Below, one piece after another: positions 22,387 to 32,675 of a stretch of 64,000 nt of DNA. The DNA comes from Trileptium ribeirensis. Taxonomy: Eukaryota > Nematoda > Enoplea > Enoplida > Thoracostomopsidae. The position numbers and the translations under genes are program-made. Below the pieces are notes generated by a model. The model did not search any database. It was given only the letters and a program-made list of their open reading frames with translations, and was not told where the DNA came from. Positions within the stretch are counted from its first letter, which is position 1. Each line of letters starts with the position of its first letter. The stretch covers positions 1-64,000 of the forward strand of contig JASANE010028506.1 of assembly GCA_030248225.1 (NCBI GenBank), read 5' to 3'.

Positions 22387-22726
22387 CTGCCATCAACTAA
22401 CAGCCATACGCTGGCATCTGGATCTACTTTTCCGCCCAACTTTCCGCTAGCCAAAACCTTGTTTCCCAGTGATTGAACATTATTAGAACCTACGTCAGTA
22501 TCTTTCGATGCGTTTTGGCCTTTTATCGCAAGATGGATCCGTTCACGGGAAACTTCAAAAACCACGTTATCTTTGGAAATTTCAGTGCCAACAGAAAATA
22601 CCGCACACACGGTGTTGTCTTCGTGACAAGTGCCCCACGAATAGGCCGGCGAAGCTGAAGTATCACAAAGTATTACGTTAACATCGAACACGAATTCGGA
22701 TATATCTATAGAAGTTTCCAACATTT
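22387..22726 (-). CDS. NUDCD1: NUDCD1 homologue, CS (NudC/p23-like) domain exon
   Basis: This 340-bp exon has acceptor GGGTTTAG|AA (completing a split Glu codon) and donor GGCAG|GTATGG, ending in phase 2. After a short acidic leader it encodes SPAYSWGTCHEDNTVCAVFS, the YxW start of a CS domain, then ISKDNVVFEVSRERIHLAIKG. After an insert of about 18 Ser/Asp/Asn-rich residues it continues with LASGKLGGKVDPDASVWLLVDG. The G.L...VD...S.W..... pattern is the classic NudC-type strand pair. The insert is longer than I expect in vertebrates. The next exon completes the domain. This is the strongest functional anchor of the gene. Confidence 0.94.
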
Positions 22727-22988
22727 CTAAACCCTAGGATAATCGTAGTACAATTACTATTTACTAAATAATAAGTTGCTACTGAAAATAACTAAAAAGC
22801 CAAAACGCTCAAAGCCCGGGCCACTATACTTTCCATAATACTACAAGATCAGTGTGTCAGACCGAAATATAATTTATATACAATAACCAGTTAGCACAAA
22901 ATGAACTGTTCGACACAGTAAAATACACAATCTCGTTGCTGCTTGTTTCCGGTAAATTCGGTGCGAGACACAGAAGAGCAAAACTAAC

Positions 22989-23186
22989 CTAAAATACTAC
23001 TATCGTTCTTAGGCTCAGGCTCCGGTTTGGACTGTACGGGCTTCGCACAATCGCTGACGAATTCTGTGCATAACGAAGACGACGTCGATAAACAAATGTA
23101 CTTGTCTCCACCGAGCGCTGCATACTCATAGGCACTTCGACTTGCAAGCTGACGACTGCGAGTACGTTTCCATTTTCTGTCAGAGT
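22989..23186 (-). CDS. NUDCD1: NUDCD1 homologue, linker exon before the CS domain
   Basis: This 198-bp exon has acceptor TTTTCTTTTAG|AC and donor TTTTAG|GTTAGT, both close to consensus. It adds a split Asp codon, 65 codons and one base. It encodes DRKWKRTRSRQLASRSAYEY, then AALGGDKYICLSTSSSL (a propeller strand), then an acidic linker ending KPVQSKPEPEPKNDSSIL. The basic segment followed by 'YAAL..G...I..S' corresponds to the same place in the vertebrate protein, just before the CS domain. The entering (phase 1) and leaving (phase 1) junctions both close correctly. Confidence 0.85.
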   Translation of the reverse strand, partial: TLTENGNVLAVVSLQVEVPMSMQRSVETSTFVYRRRLRYAQNSSAIVRSPYSPNRSLSLRTIVVF

Positions 23187-23704
23187 CTAAAAGAAAATAT
23201 TTATCGCTCGGATTTAACCCAGGTGCTTACAAACGATGTTCAATATAAAATCATGATCCTTTTTTCAACTTTATGGCCAATGCTAACAAGAGTGGATAAC
23301 TTTGCAGGACGTCTTTTAAAACTAGCATCGCAAAAGCCATGAACAGTTGCTAAGCGGTAGAAATTTTAGAAATATCTACCTTAGATTTGGTAAAAAATAT
23401 ATCTATTGGATTAAAATTTTTAATTCATGGACGGCTTAAACAGATATACTTTAAAAAGTGCTGCTAATTATAATGTCTGAATTGCATGAAACAATAGCGA
23501 CAACAAAGCAGAATATTGTGCCCAAACAGCACCATTTCGGAATCATTTATAACTTGGTATTGGGTACAACAAATTGGTTAAAACTAATCTATATAGTTAA
23601 AATTTAAACCAATAAGATCGAAAATTTACGGTAAAGAAAGATGCAATCACAATTATATTTTCCAGCAGCGATAAAAAGATTTAGATCTATTTAGAAAAAC
23701 AGTA

Positions 23705-24560
23705 CAAATTTATGAAACAGAGCGAGCGAAGCGACAGGAGTTTCCAATGAGGACGCTAGGACGAAATCGTGAAAATTTCTTTTTTGTCTGTCGCTGTTAT
23801 TCATAACTCATTTTTAGACAAATTTTTTGTTCAATAGCAAAAGTGATCACAATGTGCCCTTTAGTTGAACGCGAACAGCTCCCACACCTTCTTCCGAAAC
23901 AAAATGGCAAAGAGCAGGTTGTTAGGGTTCTTTGCCATATTTAGCTACACAGGTGTTCTCAATTTATGTCTCTCGCGGCACAGGCTTCGTATCGAAAAAT
24001 CGGTTCATCGAGAGCTACAACTTTATTGATCATGGCTTTTTTATGGAAGCACTCTGTGAGCCTCTGTGGGCGCGAATATGGTTCGTCGACCCTTTGTCAG
24101 AAATAGCGATTTTATAATTTCGACATGTTATTGATTGTTTTATCTTACAATGAGTGCCTAGTAAATTATTATCAAACACTCTGAATACGATGGTTTTGCA
24201 AAATAGAATCCATCTTGATTATATTTATATTATACCTTTTCCTGGAGTTTTCAATCATTTTACGGTCGACGAATCCGATAGGTATATTTTATCTGAAATG
24301 TATTGTATTTTCATTTGGTCAAGAATGGTCTATAGATATTTCTGGAAGCCAAATGCAATAATTTGGTTATCTAGAGTCCGCCACATATATTCCATGCCTT
24401 TTCAATGCGTTTAGGGTGAATCATCTCGATTCCCAGAATACAGGATTCCAGAATTCCCTGCCTTCAGTTGTTTGGTTACGTATTGCGTACAGGTCATCAG
24501 GAAGTGTCTATATACGTTTTCCGGTAGGCTGAGTACAATAGTTTGGTTATCTAGATCCCA
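23705..24560 (-). repeat. Dispersed repeat family A, long copy, minus orientation
   Basis: It reads as the reverse of the copy at 21405-22070 through all shared words, including AGTTGAACGCGAACAGCTCC, TTTGCCATATTTAGC, GAGAGCTACAACTTTATTGATCATGGC, and TTTTCCGGTAGGCTGAGTAC near the distal end. It begins with 'gaaacagagcgagcgaagcgacagg', a purine-rich border also seen near 19.4, 42.4 and 43.7 kb. Confidence 0.8.
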
Positions 24561-25799
24561 GTAAGACTATCTCATGCCTAACAGACCGTTTTCACGGGGT
24601 CTATTAGGCTATATCCGCATATCAATATAAAATTACAGGACATATCCAGATGAAAACGGTTTTACACCTTGGACTAAAGCAAACCGGCTGTATGAAGGTA
24701 CACATAGTAGAACGATGGCAAAACCTCTTAAAAGATTGTTACAGAAAGCAATCACTACAACAGTGTTTTACCTGTAACCTCGAATATTAAGGGTTAATGG
24801 GTTTGCAACTGGTAACGGATGTAAAGTAATTAGGATATCTGAATTTCACCAGCAAATCTCTATACTATACACTACATTCATCATTAGGAAAAAAAACCAA
24901 AATGACCGACAGAAATTATCCAATTGTGTTGTCAACATAACAATGATTCTATAAACCAGGCGTAAGGTACACGGCTGACATTACCGTAATGTATATAGCG
25001 GTGATGCCAAGATAATAACAAAGTCTATTTTATTTGTTTACGACATCATTAGCGGCTAAGCGAGTCAAGGATCAAGTGCTATAAGAAGAATGAGTTTTTG
25101 TAAAAGATATTTTTTGCAAACCATTGCGTAATATAATATTGTTGTTTGTAACATAATGAATTATTTACAATCGTAGAAACGCTTTTGCACGTTTTTATCG
25201 GAGAATTTTCATAACTAATATGAAACGCATTCTTTTCATTAGTTGAGCCAGATCTAATGATAACAAATTTTGCAGGTGAATTAATCATTTTGGCACAATT
25301 ATAAGAAAACAGAAAACCAATTCTAAGTTATATACTCCTAAAGAACTGAAAATCCGCAAAAGTGACTCATAAAACTGGATCTAGTTGAAAAATAATACAG
25401 TATCAAAACCTGAATTCTATCGAGAACCAACATGGTAAAATTGTTGTAGAACTTGGAAAAGAGCTATTTGCTGTCAGTTAACCTTGTGAGTTGCTTGCTG
25501 ACAAGCGATAACAGTACAATAAATATTTTGTAAGAGAACTCAAAGGCTATTCGTCAAAAGTCGTCATACGTCAGTTTTATATTTTTAAAAATATAAGGTA
25601 AAACATAATATGTTATGTGCACAGATCTTTTGTCGGATCTGTGTGTTATGCCAAAACTGGCTTCTCACAACAGAAATGTGGGACGCCCCAGCATGCTCCA
25701 AACCTGTGTGACCTCACGTTGAAGCCGCCCACCCTGAGTAGGCGTATCCTACTAGTAATTCTTTATTGATCCGGATAAATCTAACTATTCTAAGATTCT

Positions 25800-26100
25800 A
25801 TATATTTAAAATGGAGCGGTTGAAGTTTCCACTGAGGGCGCTTGGGGAAAATCATGATAATTTCTTTTTCGCTATCATTCATAGCTCAATTTTTTTATTC
25901 GATAACAAAGAGATAACTATATACCCAATACTCGAACTGCTCCGAACTCATCTTCCGCTTCAAAATGACAAAAAACAGGTTTTAAGAATTCTTTTCCAAA
26001 CCGGACCTCACGAGCAACAATGTTTCGTTGCCCATATCTTGCGACAAAGGCTTCGCTTAAACGATCACATACATAATCAGCTCACCGATATCTAGGATTT
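25800..26100 (-). repeat. Dispersed repeat family A, 5'-border fragment
   Basis: It contains AAAATCATGATAATTTCTTTTTCGCT, CTCATCTTCCGCTTCAAAATGACAAA and AGGTTTTAAGAATTCTTTTCCAAA in the order seen at 23745-23935, but diverged. The matching 109-codon plus-strand frame is not conserved between copies and is not a gene. Confidence 0.55.
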
Positions 26101-26559
26101 TTCCCTTAGAATTTGAAGTCAATTTTGAAATTACAACGATAATTCAACTCGAACCGGTTCAGAAAATACACATTTCGGCCACTTTCATGATAATTTTCTT
26201 CGATTTTTTAGGTTCCCAGTGATCCATGCAGTACCAACAATTTTAGAAAAATGTATAATTTTGTATATCGCTGGAATCGCATTGATACGTTGAGTCGAAT
26301 GATGGTAAAATCAGTCGAATCACTTCGCGGGTTGAGGTGTTATTGCCTATGTGAAATCCTAAACCTAAGACTAAGCCTAAGCATAAATAGTTAATCCATG
26401 AACCACTGCGCTGATTTTAGTCCCAATTGACTCAGCTGGTCAATGCGGTTCGACTGATACGTAAAATTATACATTAATGGAAAATAAATTTTTTAGAACC
26501 AAGGAACTCTTGAGAATTAAAGAAATAATCGGAAAAAATTTCGAGCTGGCTTGAATCAT

Positions 26560-26800
26560 ATCAAAATTGTCGCTGTATCTTCAAAATTGACCAATTTCGG
26601 CCTCCGAAGAGCTAAAGGAAAATGACCGAGATCCACAACTTTGCTGACCAAGACTTTTTTGTGGGAACACTGTTTAGCCGCTGTGAATTTGAACATGATC
26701 ACTCGACCTTTGCAAGAAAAAAATAACTTTTCTAATTTCGGCACGGCATAGAGTGTTTTTACATCACAATGAACGTCTATTAGGTTATAAAGCAAGCTGG
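26560..26800 (-). repeat. Dispersed repeat family A, internal fragment
   Basis: The words GATCCACAACTTTGCTGACCAAGACTTTTTTGTGGG, CGACCTTTGCAAGAAAAAAATAACTTTTC and a CACAATGA..G.CTA..A tail correspond to the middle of the 23705-24560 copy. No coding function is seen. Confidence 0.6.
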
Positions 26801-27136
26801 ATACGACAGGACAGCTTGACTATACTAGCAACTCTATCGAGATTGCAGAGCGTAGTGAAGGATGGGCACACCTACAGCCAACTAGCTCTCGATAGCATAC
26901 GTCGATATGCTATATTTGGATATCGTTCAATACCGCAAGTTAGAGCAAAACCAACACCGAATTTAGGTTTTTGCTAGCCGTCACCCCCGCCCCACCAGAA
27001 GCTTCTGCAAATTAAAACAGCTTACTCTGTCACGTTCTCACTCAGCGCCGCTATAAAAATGCTCAGATCCTAGGCAGCATCGTATACTGTAGTGTTATTG
27101 TAAAGCCAAATAATGTAATAGTAATGCCAACAAAAC

Positions 27137-27395
27137 CTTGTTCATAGATAATCCAGTCGTAAATTGTGTAAAAATGAGTTTTCGCTGCTTTAGTGTCGTC
27201 GCTGCAATCGTGTGATGACTGATGGTTTGAAATGTCTGACTGTTCAGACACCGATACTAGCAAAACCGAGACCTGCGTCACCCCTTGCGTGTTTATCGGT
27301 TCAGTACCAGCATCGCAGCTGGGTACGGCGATTTCGCCACTAATCTTGGCATCCACCATAACACTCGGCTTTGTTAAATTGTCTTCAAACAAAAC
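27137..27395 (-). CDS. NUDCD1: NUDCD1 homologue, central propeller exon
   Basis: This 259-bp exon has acceptor GTTGTTTACAG and donor GAACAAG|GTTTTG; it starts in phase 0 and ends in phase 1 (86 codons and one base). It encodes VLFEDNLTKPSVMVDAKISG, then a propeller strand QVSVLLVSVSEQ, a Ser/His/Asp-rich loop and HFYTIYDWIIYEQ. The F(E/D)..L..P..., SV.LL...E and FY....W sequence positions match the vertebrate protein in order, with a longer Ser/Asp-rich loop here. The following exon begins with the two bases required to complete its codon. Confidence 0.8.
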
Positions 27396-27838
27396 CTGTA
27401 AACAACATTATTTTGCATAAGGAAGAAATCTTGAATCCATTTCATACTCTTTTCAAAACTGCGATGCGTTCAATTTATTTCCCAGTTTTTAACAGCCCAT
27501 TTTTTCAATTACAAAATTTGCGATACGATTAGAGCAATAAGTCCCTGCTACGTCTCCGTCCCAGTTTTTTGTTAATTTTATATTTCGGCCTACGAAATCG
27601 AGCATTCGCTAAAGTTTTATTAACGTAGAACGACGTTCTTTCCACAGCCTTACAGTTATCGGGCGCAACAAAATACGTCAATAAGAAAAACTGTCGCATA
27701 AAATTAGGTTATGACAATAACACATGGCACAATATATTTCTGTTGCATCCACTGCATACTAATCATATTGTTGCGTCCCAGAATTCGAAATAGTGCTATA
27801 AAAAATCAGCCCGAGCAAGCACGACTGTCAGTAATGCA

Positions 27839-28255
27839 TCAATCACAGAGAAGTGAGTGCGCGAATTGAATTGCACAGAGTAAGCTATTGCAGCGACTAT
27901 GTTTTATGAAAACAATATTGCCATGAGATTACGCTGTTATAAACATAGTAACAGCAGTAACGCAAACTAAGAATATTCCTGCTACAATATCCTATGATGC
28001 TATTGCACTCTCAAAAGCAAAAGCTAAACATTGCTGCCACAATAAAGTTGTCTTGTATTGCACTGTCAATAGCTTAAGTAGAAATATTGCTGCAGCAATT
28101 ATAATATTGCATTATAGCAAAACCGCGGAGCTATTGATGCGTCAAAGGACAACTAGTCCCCATTGTTGCATTAAATTAGTTTTGTGTATTTTGGGTCTCT
28201 TGGGCCTATTAAAAGCCCGATTTGGCTCAACCCTGCAGCGTAATGAATAAAGTGG
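27839..28255 (+). repeat. Inverted-pair repeat, copy 1
   Basis: It contains ATCAATCACAGAG, CTATGTTTTATGAAAACAATATTGCCAT, ATGCTATTGCACTCT, TTGCTGC.ACAATAAA..TGTCTT.TATTGCACTGTCAATA and GGCTCAACCCTGCAGCGTAA. Its reverse complement appears at about 33940-34310. It is non-coding, of MITE-like size. Confidence 0.75.
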
Positions 28256-28785
28256 TACATTACCTGCTGAATCGTAGACGGTGAATCGCTTGTTTGCTTA
28301 TGCGCAATGGGGCTTTTATGTAACCTTACACAATGCGGTTATACCTTTGTATGTGTGCCACTCCGAGAGTTATTGTATTCTTGATTCGAAACAAAGGAAC
28401 GACTGAGCAGATAACCCTTCCCGATGGGCTTGCATGTGGTGTATGTGTGTAGACGCATTTCTGACGCGTTATAAAAGACGCCGTGTAGCAGTACAATGAG
28501 TGGACGGTATTGTTTAACATGATAATAAAATTTCTTTAATATGCATCTCAATACTGAATGAATTTGGAACAGGAAACATTAATTTTATGGAAATACAGGT
28601 GCTCAAAAATCTAATATATGATGACTGCGACTCACATTTTTAATGTACGAAACAAATCTTGACGCCACATGCAATAAGTTTTCAATTCCAGGTTCAAAAC
28701 ATATTTCCCCTAAACATACTTGCGTTTCATCACCATAAATGTATCAATATCCCCATAAGCAATAAAATCTCTTGATTTATTAATT

Positions 28786-28793
28786 CGTAGAAT
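28786..28793. repeat. Left 8-bp target-site duplication of the hAT element
   Basis: CGTAGAAT here is repeated exactly at 31108-31115, immediately outside the two ends of the element. An 8-bp duplication is the hallmark of hAT insertion. Confidence 0.93.
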
Positions 28794-31107
28794 TAGGGAT
28801 GTTGCGGATATCCGCATCCGCATCCGCATCCGCAAACATCCGCATATTTTTTGGACATCCGCATCCGCATCCGCATTTTTACATGCGGATGTTGCGGATG
28901 TCTGACCGATCTGCTCATCGTAGTCTCGAAAAAATCAGGAAGGTCTTAAAGTTTATGAAGTTTATTCAGACCCAAAAAAGACAAAGCATGAAAGCATGAT
29001 ATATACAGCTGACAAAAAATAGTAGCAACAGTTGCGTTATGCGAAAATCAATGCCAAAACAGGTAGGAAGCCATGACGAAATCAATCATTAATACACTGC
29101 TCTTTCTCATACTCCTTAGCTTCCTTAAGGCAAGCCTCCTGATCCACGCTAAAGCTGCCACCACCGTTGCCCCCTTCATCTTCACTGCTGCTACTGCTCT
29201 CTGCAACGGCAGCCATTAAGCTGGACTGGGGTTTTGCCTCAACACTGGCACCAGAAACCTTGCTGCGTTTAGAAGGAGGCTCTTCCACCGGCACCAGACC
29301 ATGACACTTACCCGCCGCCACTGCACCAATTGTCACTTTAACCTCGTTGCTGAAGTGTTTTGTCTTGTACCGAGGATCCAAGTAGGTGGCCAGTGTAAAG
29401 TTGTCATCGCGCTCGGTGGTTGAGAATCGCTGAATTAAAGCTGCGTGGAACTTTTCCCGAGTTGTGTGAATGCCCCGGTCCTCGTCAGTCGGGTCGCGTG
29501 ACAGCAACTTATTCATAGTAGAAACCAATGGGATGACATCACCGATGCTGGATGACACACTGCTCAGCGAGCGCGTAAATTCTTCGAATGGTTTTAGAGT
29601 GAGAACAAAATTATGAACCAACTCCCACTCGTTGTTGTTGGGCACCGCAATTTTGCCATGCTTTGCACCGTACAAGGCCAGCTCTTCCTTCAACTCCAAC
29701 GCGCGCTCGAGCATATAGTAGGTGCTATTCCATCGAGTGGGGACGTCCTGTTTGACCTTGAGCGTTTTCTTTTTCAACTGCTCCTGCAGAGCTTTCAGGT
29801 CATTTTGCGCCGAAATAGACATTCCAAAATGACCTGCAATTCGGCGGCACTTTCCGATCATATCAATAACTGCTCGCTGCTCCTTCAACCCGGACTCCAC
29901 AACAAGCTGCATCTTATGAACGTTGCAGTCGATGCTCTTCTGGTCAGATAACAGGAGTGCTTTTTTCATATTTGCACCCGCATCCCGCATTACAACGTGG
30001 GTTCGATCTTCGGTAATACCCCAATATTGGAGCATTTCATTGAACTTGGCTGAAATGTTCTCTCCGGTGTGCTTCTCCGTCAACTCCGACGCTGCCAACA
30101 CAGCACTAAATCGATTCCAATCGCTGTCGATTCCATGCGCGGTCAGACTCAACAACGAAACCCCCGCTGACGGATGAGACCAGATGTCGGTGGTAAACGA
30201 CAGTTCTCAATTTTGGCCCAATTGATCCTTTATCTTCGTCACAACACTTGGATAGATTTTATCACAGATCATATCCGTATAAAATTTTCGACCCTTCAGC
30301 CTGTATTTTGGCTGCATAGCAGAAACCATCCTCATAAAACCCAACTGCTCCACACACTGGAATGGCTGGTCGTCCATAATAATCATTTCACCTACTTTTT
30401 TATCCATTTCGAGTGATCGTGAGTCAGAATCGGGCCACTTCTTATCTGCCTCGAACGCCGCTGCAAGGGTGAGCTGGTGCTCTTTCTTGACTTCTTTTTT
30501 CGCTTCGGTAAGCGGCGTCTTACCTTTGTCGCCTCTGTTTGTTTGGCTTTTTCCTGCTTTTCCTTCTCGGCTTCTTCCAGTTTTTGGTACTCGTCCATAT
30601 GAATCGATCTGAGATGGTTTTTCAATGACGTAGTGCCTCGCCCAGTCTGCGAATAGCTCTTATTACACAGTTTGCAGATAGCAGATTCGGACGTAGCAGA
30701 CTGGGTGAAATAATTCCAAATGAGACTGGTTTTGGCTGACATGACGTTATTTTTAGTTTTGCTTTTCCTAACTCCCGCAATTATTATAACTTCTTTATGA
30801 CTTCTTCGCTTATAACAAATTTCCTTAATATCTGAAAGAAAAATACATAAATTGAAGCAATCCTAACTAAGTAACGAGCACTAATGATATCAGATTTTAC
30901 AAATCGTTAAGGGATATATACAGGCTCCCGATTACAATCGACTTACGCTTCTTAACCGCCTTCGATATGGGCTTAAGGTGAGAGTTAGATGAGGGTTATA
31001 TACTAGTCCAGACATCCGCATCCGCATCCGCGCGGATGTGAGATTTGACATCCGCATCCGCATCCGCATCCGCGGATGTGGGTAAACAGACATCCGCAAC
31101 ATCCCTG
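28794..31107 (-). mobile_element. hAT-superfamily transposon, complete ends, defective transposase
   Basis: The element is 2314 bp long and is flanked by perfect 8-bp duplications. Its right end is ...ATCCGCAACATCCCTG; its left end is the complement, except that the first base is T. Inside both ends are tandem ATCCGC hexamers (28808-28878 and 31014-31092). A minus-strand transposase relic occupies 30742-29082. It lies in the NUDCD1 intron between the exons at 27.1 and 32.5 kb, on the gene's coding strand. The intact target duplication suggests a fairly recent insertion, although the coding part is already broken. It cannot mobilise itself as read, but could be moved in trans. Confidence 0.93.
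29082..30742 (-). pseudogene. hAT (BED-finger) transposase, broken and truncated
   Basis: From 30742 the frame starts MSAKTSLIWNYFTQSAT and contains a BED zinc finger (CKLC...TTSLKNHLRSIH) and a Lys/Glu-rich linker. Near 30520 the frame shifts by one base. The continuing frame (MDKKVGEMIIMDDQPFQCVE, then a YTDM segment) reaches an in-frame TGA at 30207-30209. It resumes in frame through FTTDIWSHPSAG (first catalytic Asp region), VMRDAGANMKKAL (second Asp), CNVHKMQLVVESGL and DVPTRWNSTYYML. The frame stops at 29082 without the C-terminal dimerisation block (hATC), which is normally present in proteins of 600-700 residues. The 3' part has probably been lost by internal deletion. Not functional as read. 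Confidence 0.93.
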
Positions 31108-31115
31108 CGTAGAAT
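31108..31115. repeat. Right 8-bp target-site duplication of the hAT element
   Basis: CGTAGAAT matches 28786-28793 exactly. Confidence 0.93.
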
Positions 31116-32520
31116 ATAATTTCAGCTATCAACAGAGCCGTGCACAAGCACATTATACTTGACCGTTACAAAATGAAGACTTTACCGCGTTTAAATTATC
31201 GCGGCCATATCTTTTTCTATAATTAACGACAAATTTAAACATACGTCGACTGCACTAAGATAAATTGTTTAGTACATTTAAGATAAATTGATTGAAGTTT
31301 GCCAATAGTGCGATATATAACAATGCATTTAAAAATTTATAAAATGATTTTCAGAACAGCACGGATAGTTCCGCAATATCGTTTGCCCGCAGGTATGTCA
31401 GATTTGACTTGTAATTTATTAAACTCTGTTTAAGACAAGTCTGCTTAAATAGTTTGACATCACCAGACAAGATACAAACTGCAAGCGATGACAAAATTAT
31501 GTAGCATAGCACTGAAAATATGTATAACTCCTTGGCGCTAGCTAAGTGGCCAATGGAACGATATTTTTCTAATGATGAATGTTATCACCCCCTTGTTGGA
31601 CAACTTTACTGATATTGCATAACCATTAAGGAATTCCGTTTCACTAGAAAACTATAGCTATACTATTGGACTCATATCCGCTCCGCTAAACTATGAAACA
31701 TTACATTTATTACTCTTACTCGTTTGTGAAATTATAGTTTGGAAACAATAAGACATAATAAACCATAATCTGTTTTTCTGTACATTGCACGACCAGATTT
31801 AAAGTGTTTTAACCCAACTGCATTCAGTAATTGCCTAGTTGTCAATTTGCTACTTTACTGTTAGTATAAATCGTTGATTATTTCATTGAGTTTCAACGCG
31901 TAATATTGAGCACTTACCAAAATATTCATGTCATATATATACCATAAGCTATATATTAAGTAATAACGAGCAGTTGTATTTATATTCTAATTAGTCAAAC
32001 TTTTAAAACGCTTTGCTCATGATATTTAACAGCGATTTGCTTTATTGTTATTTATAAGCAATGCGGACAAATATTGCTGGCATTGTCTGTCCGAGTAAGT
32101 AAATCGTTCTGGTTTGATACAAAATTTCATGATTTAAAATTGAATCGAGATGCTTTCAATGTGTTTCAGTAATTTGAATGTGATGACACAATTTTAATTA
32201 TTAAAAGGATGTGGGCACGGATTGGACTATATATATGTTCAGCCAAGCTCAAGGCGCTATAATAACGTTTCTATAATGGTCAATCTGAAAATAACATATT
32301 TTTATGTTCTCAGAAGAAATAATCGTGTTGTGCCGAGCATAAATACACTAGTACGCAGGCTCATATCCATAAATGCACCAGCAGTATTCGCAGCAGTTTC
32401 CAAATTGGGATGGTCAAATTCCAATTATACCAACGACATGTGTTTTTGTATATATAAGACTCAATGGATGGAGCTTAGATAATTAAAATTATTGTGGTAG
32501 AGTCAGATAATAAATACTAC

Positions 32521-32675
32521 CTGTGCTTCACATTGCAGTTTAGGTGGATCTGACAAACTGAAAGTGTTTTGTCTGGAAATCGTGAGCTCTCTGCAGCGAA
32601 TAGTTTCTGAAACGTTGATATATTGTATGTGGACAGTGCTGGGTAACTTCTGATATTTGCCCAGTAATGTTTTAC
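32521..32675 (-). CDS. NUDCD1: NUDCD1 homologue, early propeller exon
   Basis: This 155-bp exon has acceptor TTTCTAG and donor CACAG|GTAGTA, enters in phase 0 after the exon at 42832 and ends in phase 2 (51 codons and two bases). The chosen frame encodes STYNISTFQKLFAAESSRFP and then DKTLSVCQIHLN, resembling the D.RLCASIHF-type strand of vertebrate NUDCD1. A second frame is also open across the same interval (it reads ...ELTISRQNTFSLSDPPKL). I preferred the first because its entering phase matches and the strand motif aligns. This is the least certain of the exons I call. Confidence 0.6.

Larger units (their letters stand above)
23187..27136. other. NUDCD1 intron, 3.95 kb
   Basis: It holds the minus-orientation family A copy at 23705-24560, partial copies at 25.8-26.1 and 26.56-26.80 kb, and AT-rich unique sequence. 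No nested gene is recognised. Confidence 0.6.
27396..32520. other. NUDCD1 intron region, 5.1 kb, holding an unplaced exon and a hAT insertion
   Basis: The exon at 32521-32675 ends in phase 2 but the exon at 27137-27395 starts in phase 0. The propeller segment of about 25-30 residues that should lie between them is absent from both. A short exon with entering phase 2 and leaving phase 0 is therefore expected here. I scanned the minus strand outside the hAT element and found no convincing candidate. A frame ending at an AAT|GTGAGT donor near 28640 (GEICFEPGIENLLHVAS) fits the leaving phase but not the entering phase. Confidence 0.5.

Noticed and set aside
22131..22476. Plus-strand frames opposite the CS-domain exon
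   Set aside because: They are antisense shadows of the NUDCD1 exon at 22387-22726.
27450..27600. Minus-strand segment reading NWDGDVAGTYCSNRIANF as the missing NUDCD1 exon
   Set aside because: The leaving phase fits, but the available acceptor (CGTAG) gives the wrong entering phase and the similarity is too weak.
28630..28760. Minus-strand segment reading GEICFEPGIENLLHVAS with a GTGAGT donor
   Set aside because: The leaving phase fits but the entering phase does not, and there is no convincing similarity to the missing blade.
29613..30416. Plus-strand frames of 80-112 codons
   Set aside because: They are shadows of the hAT transposase relic on the minus strand.
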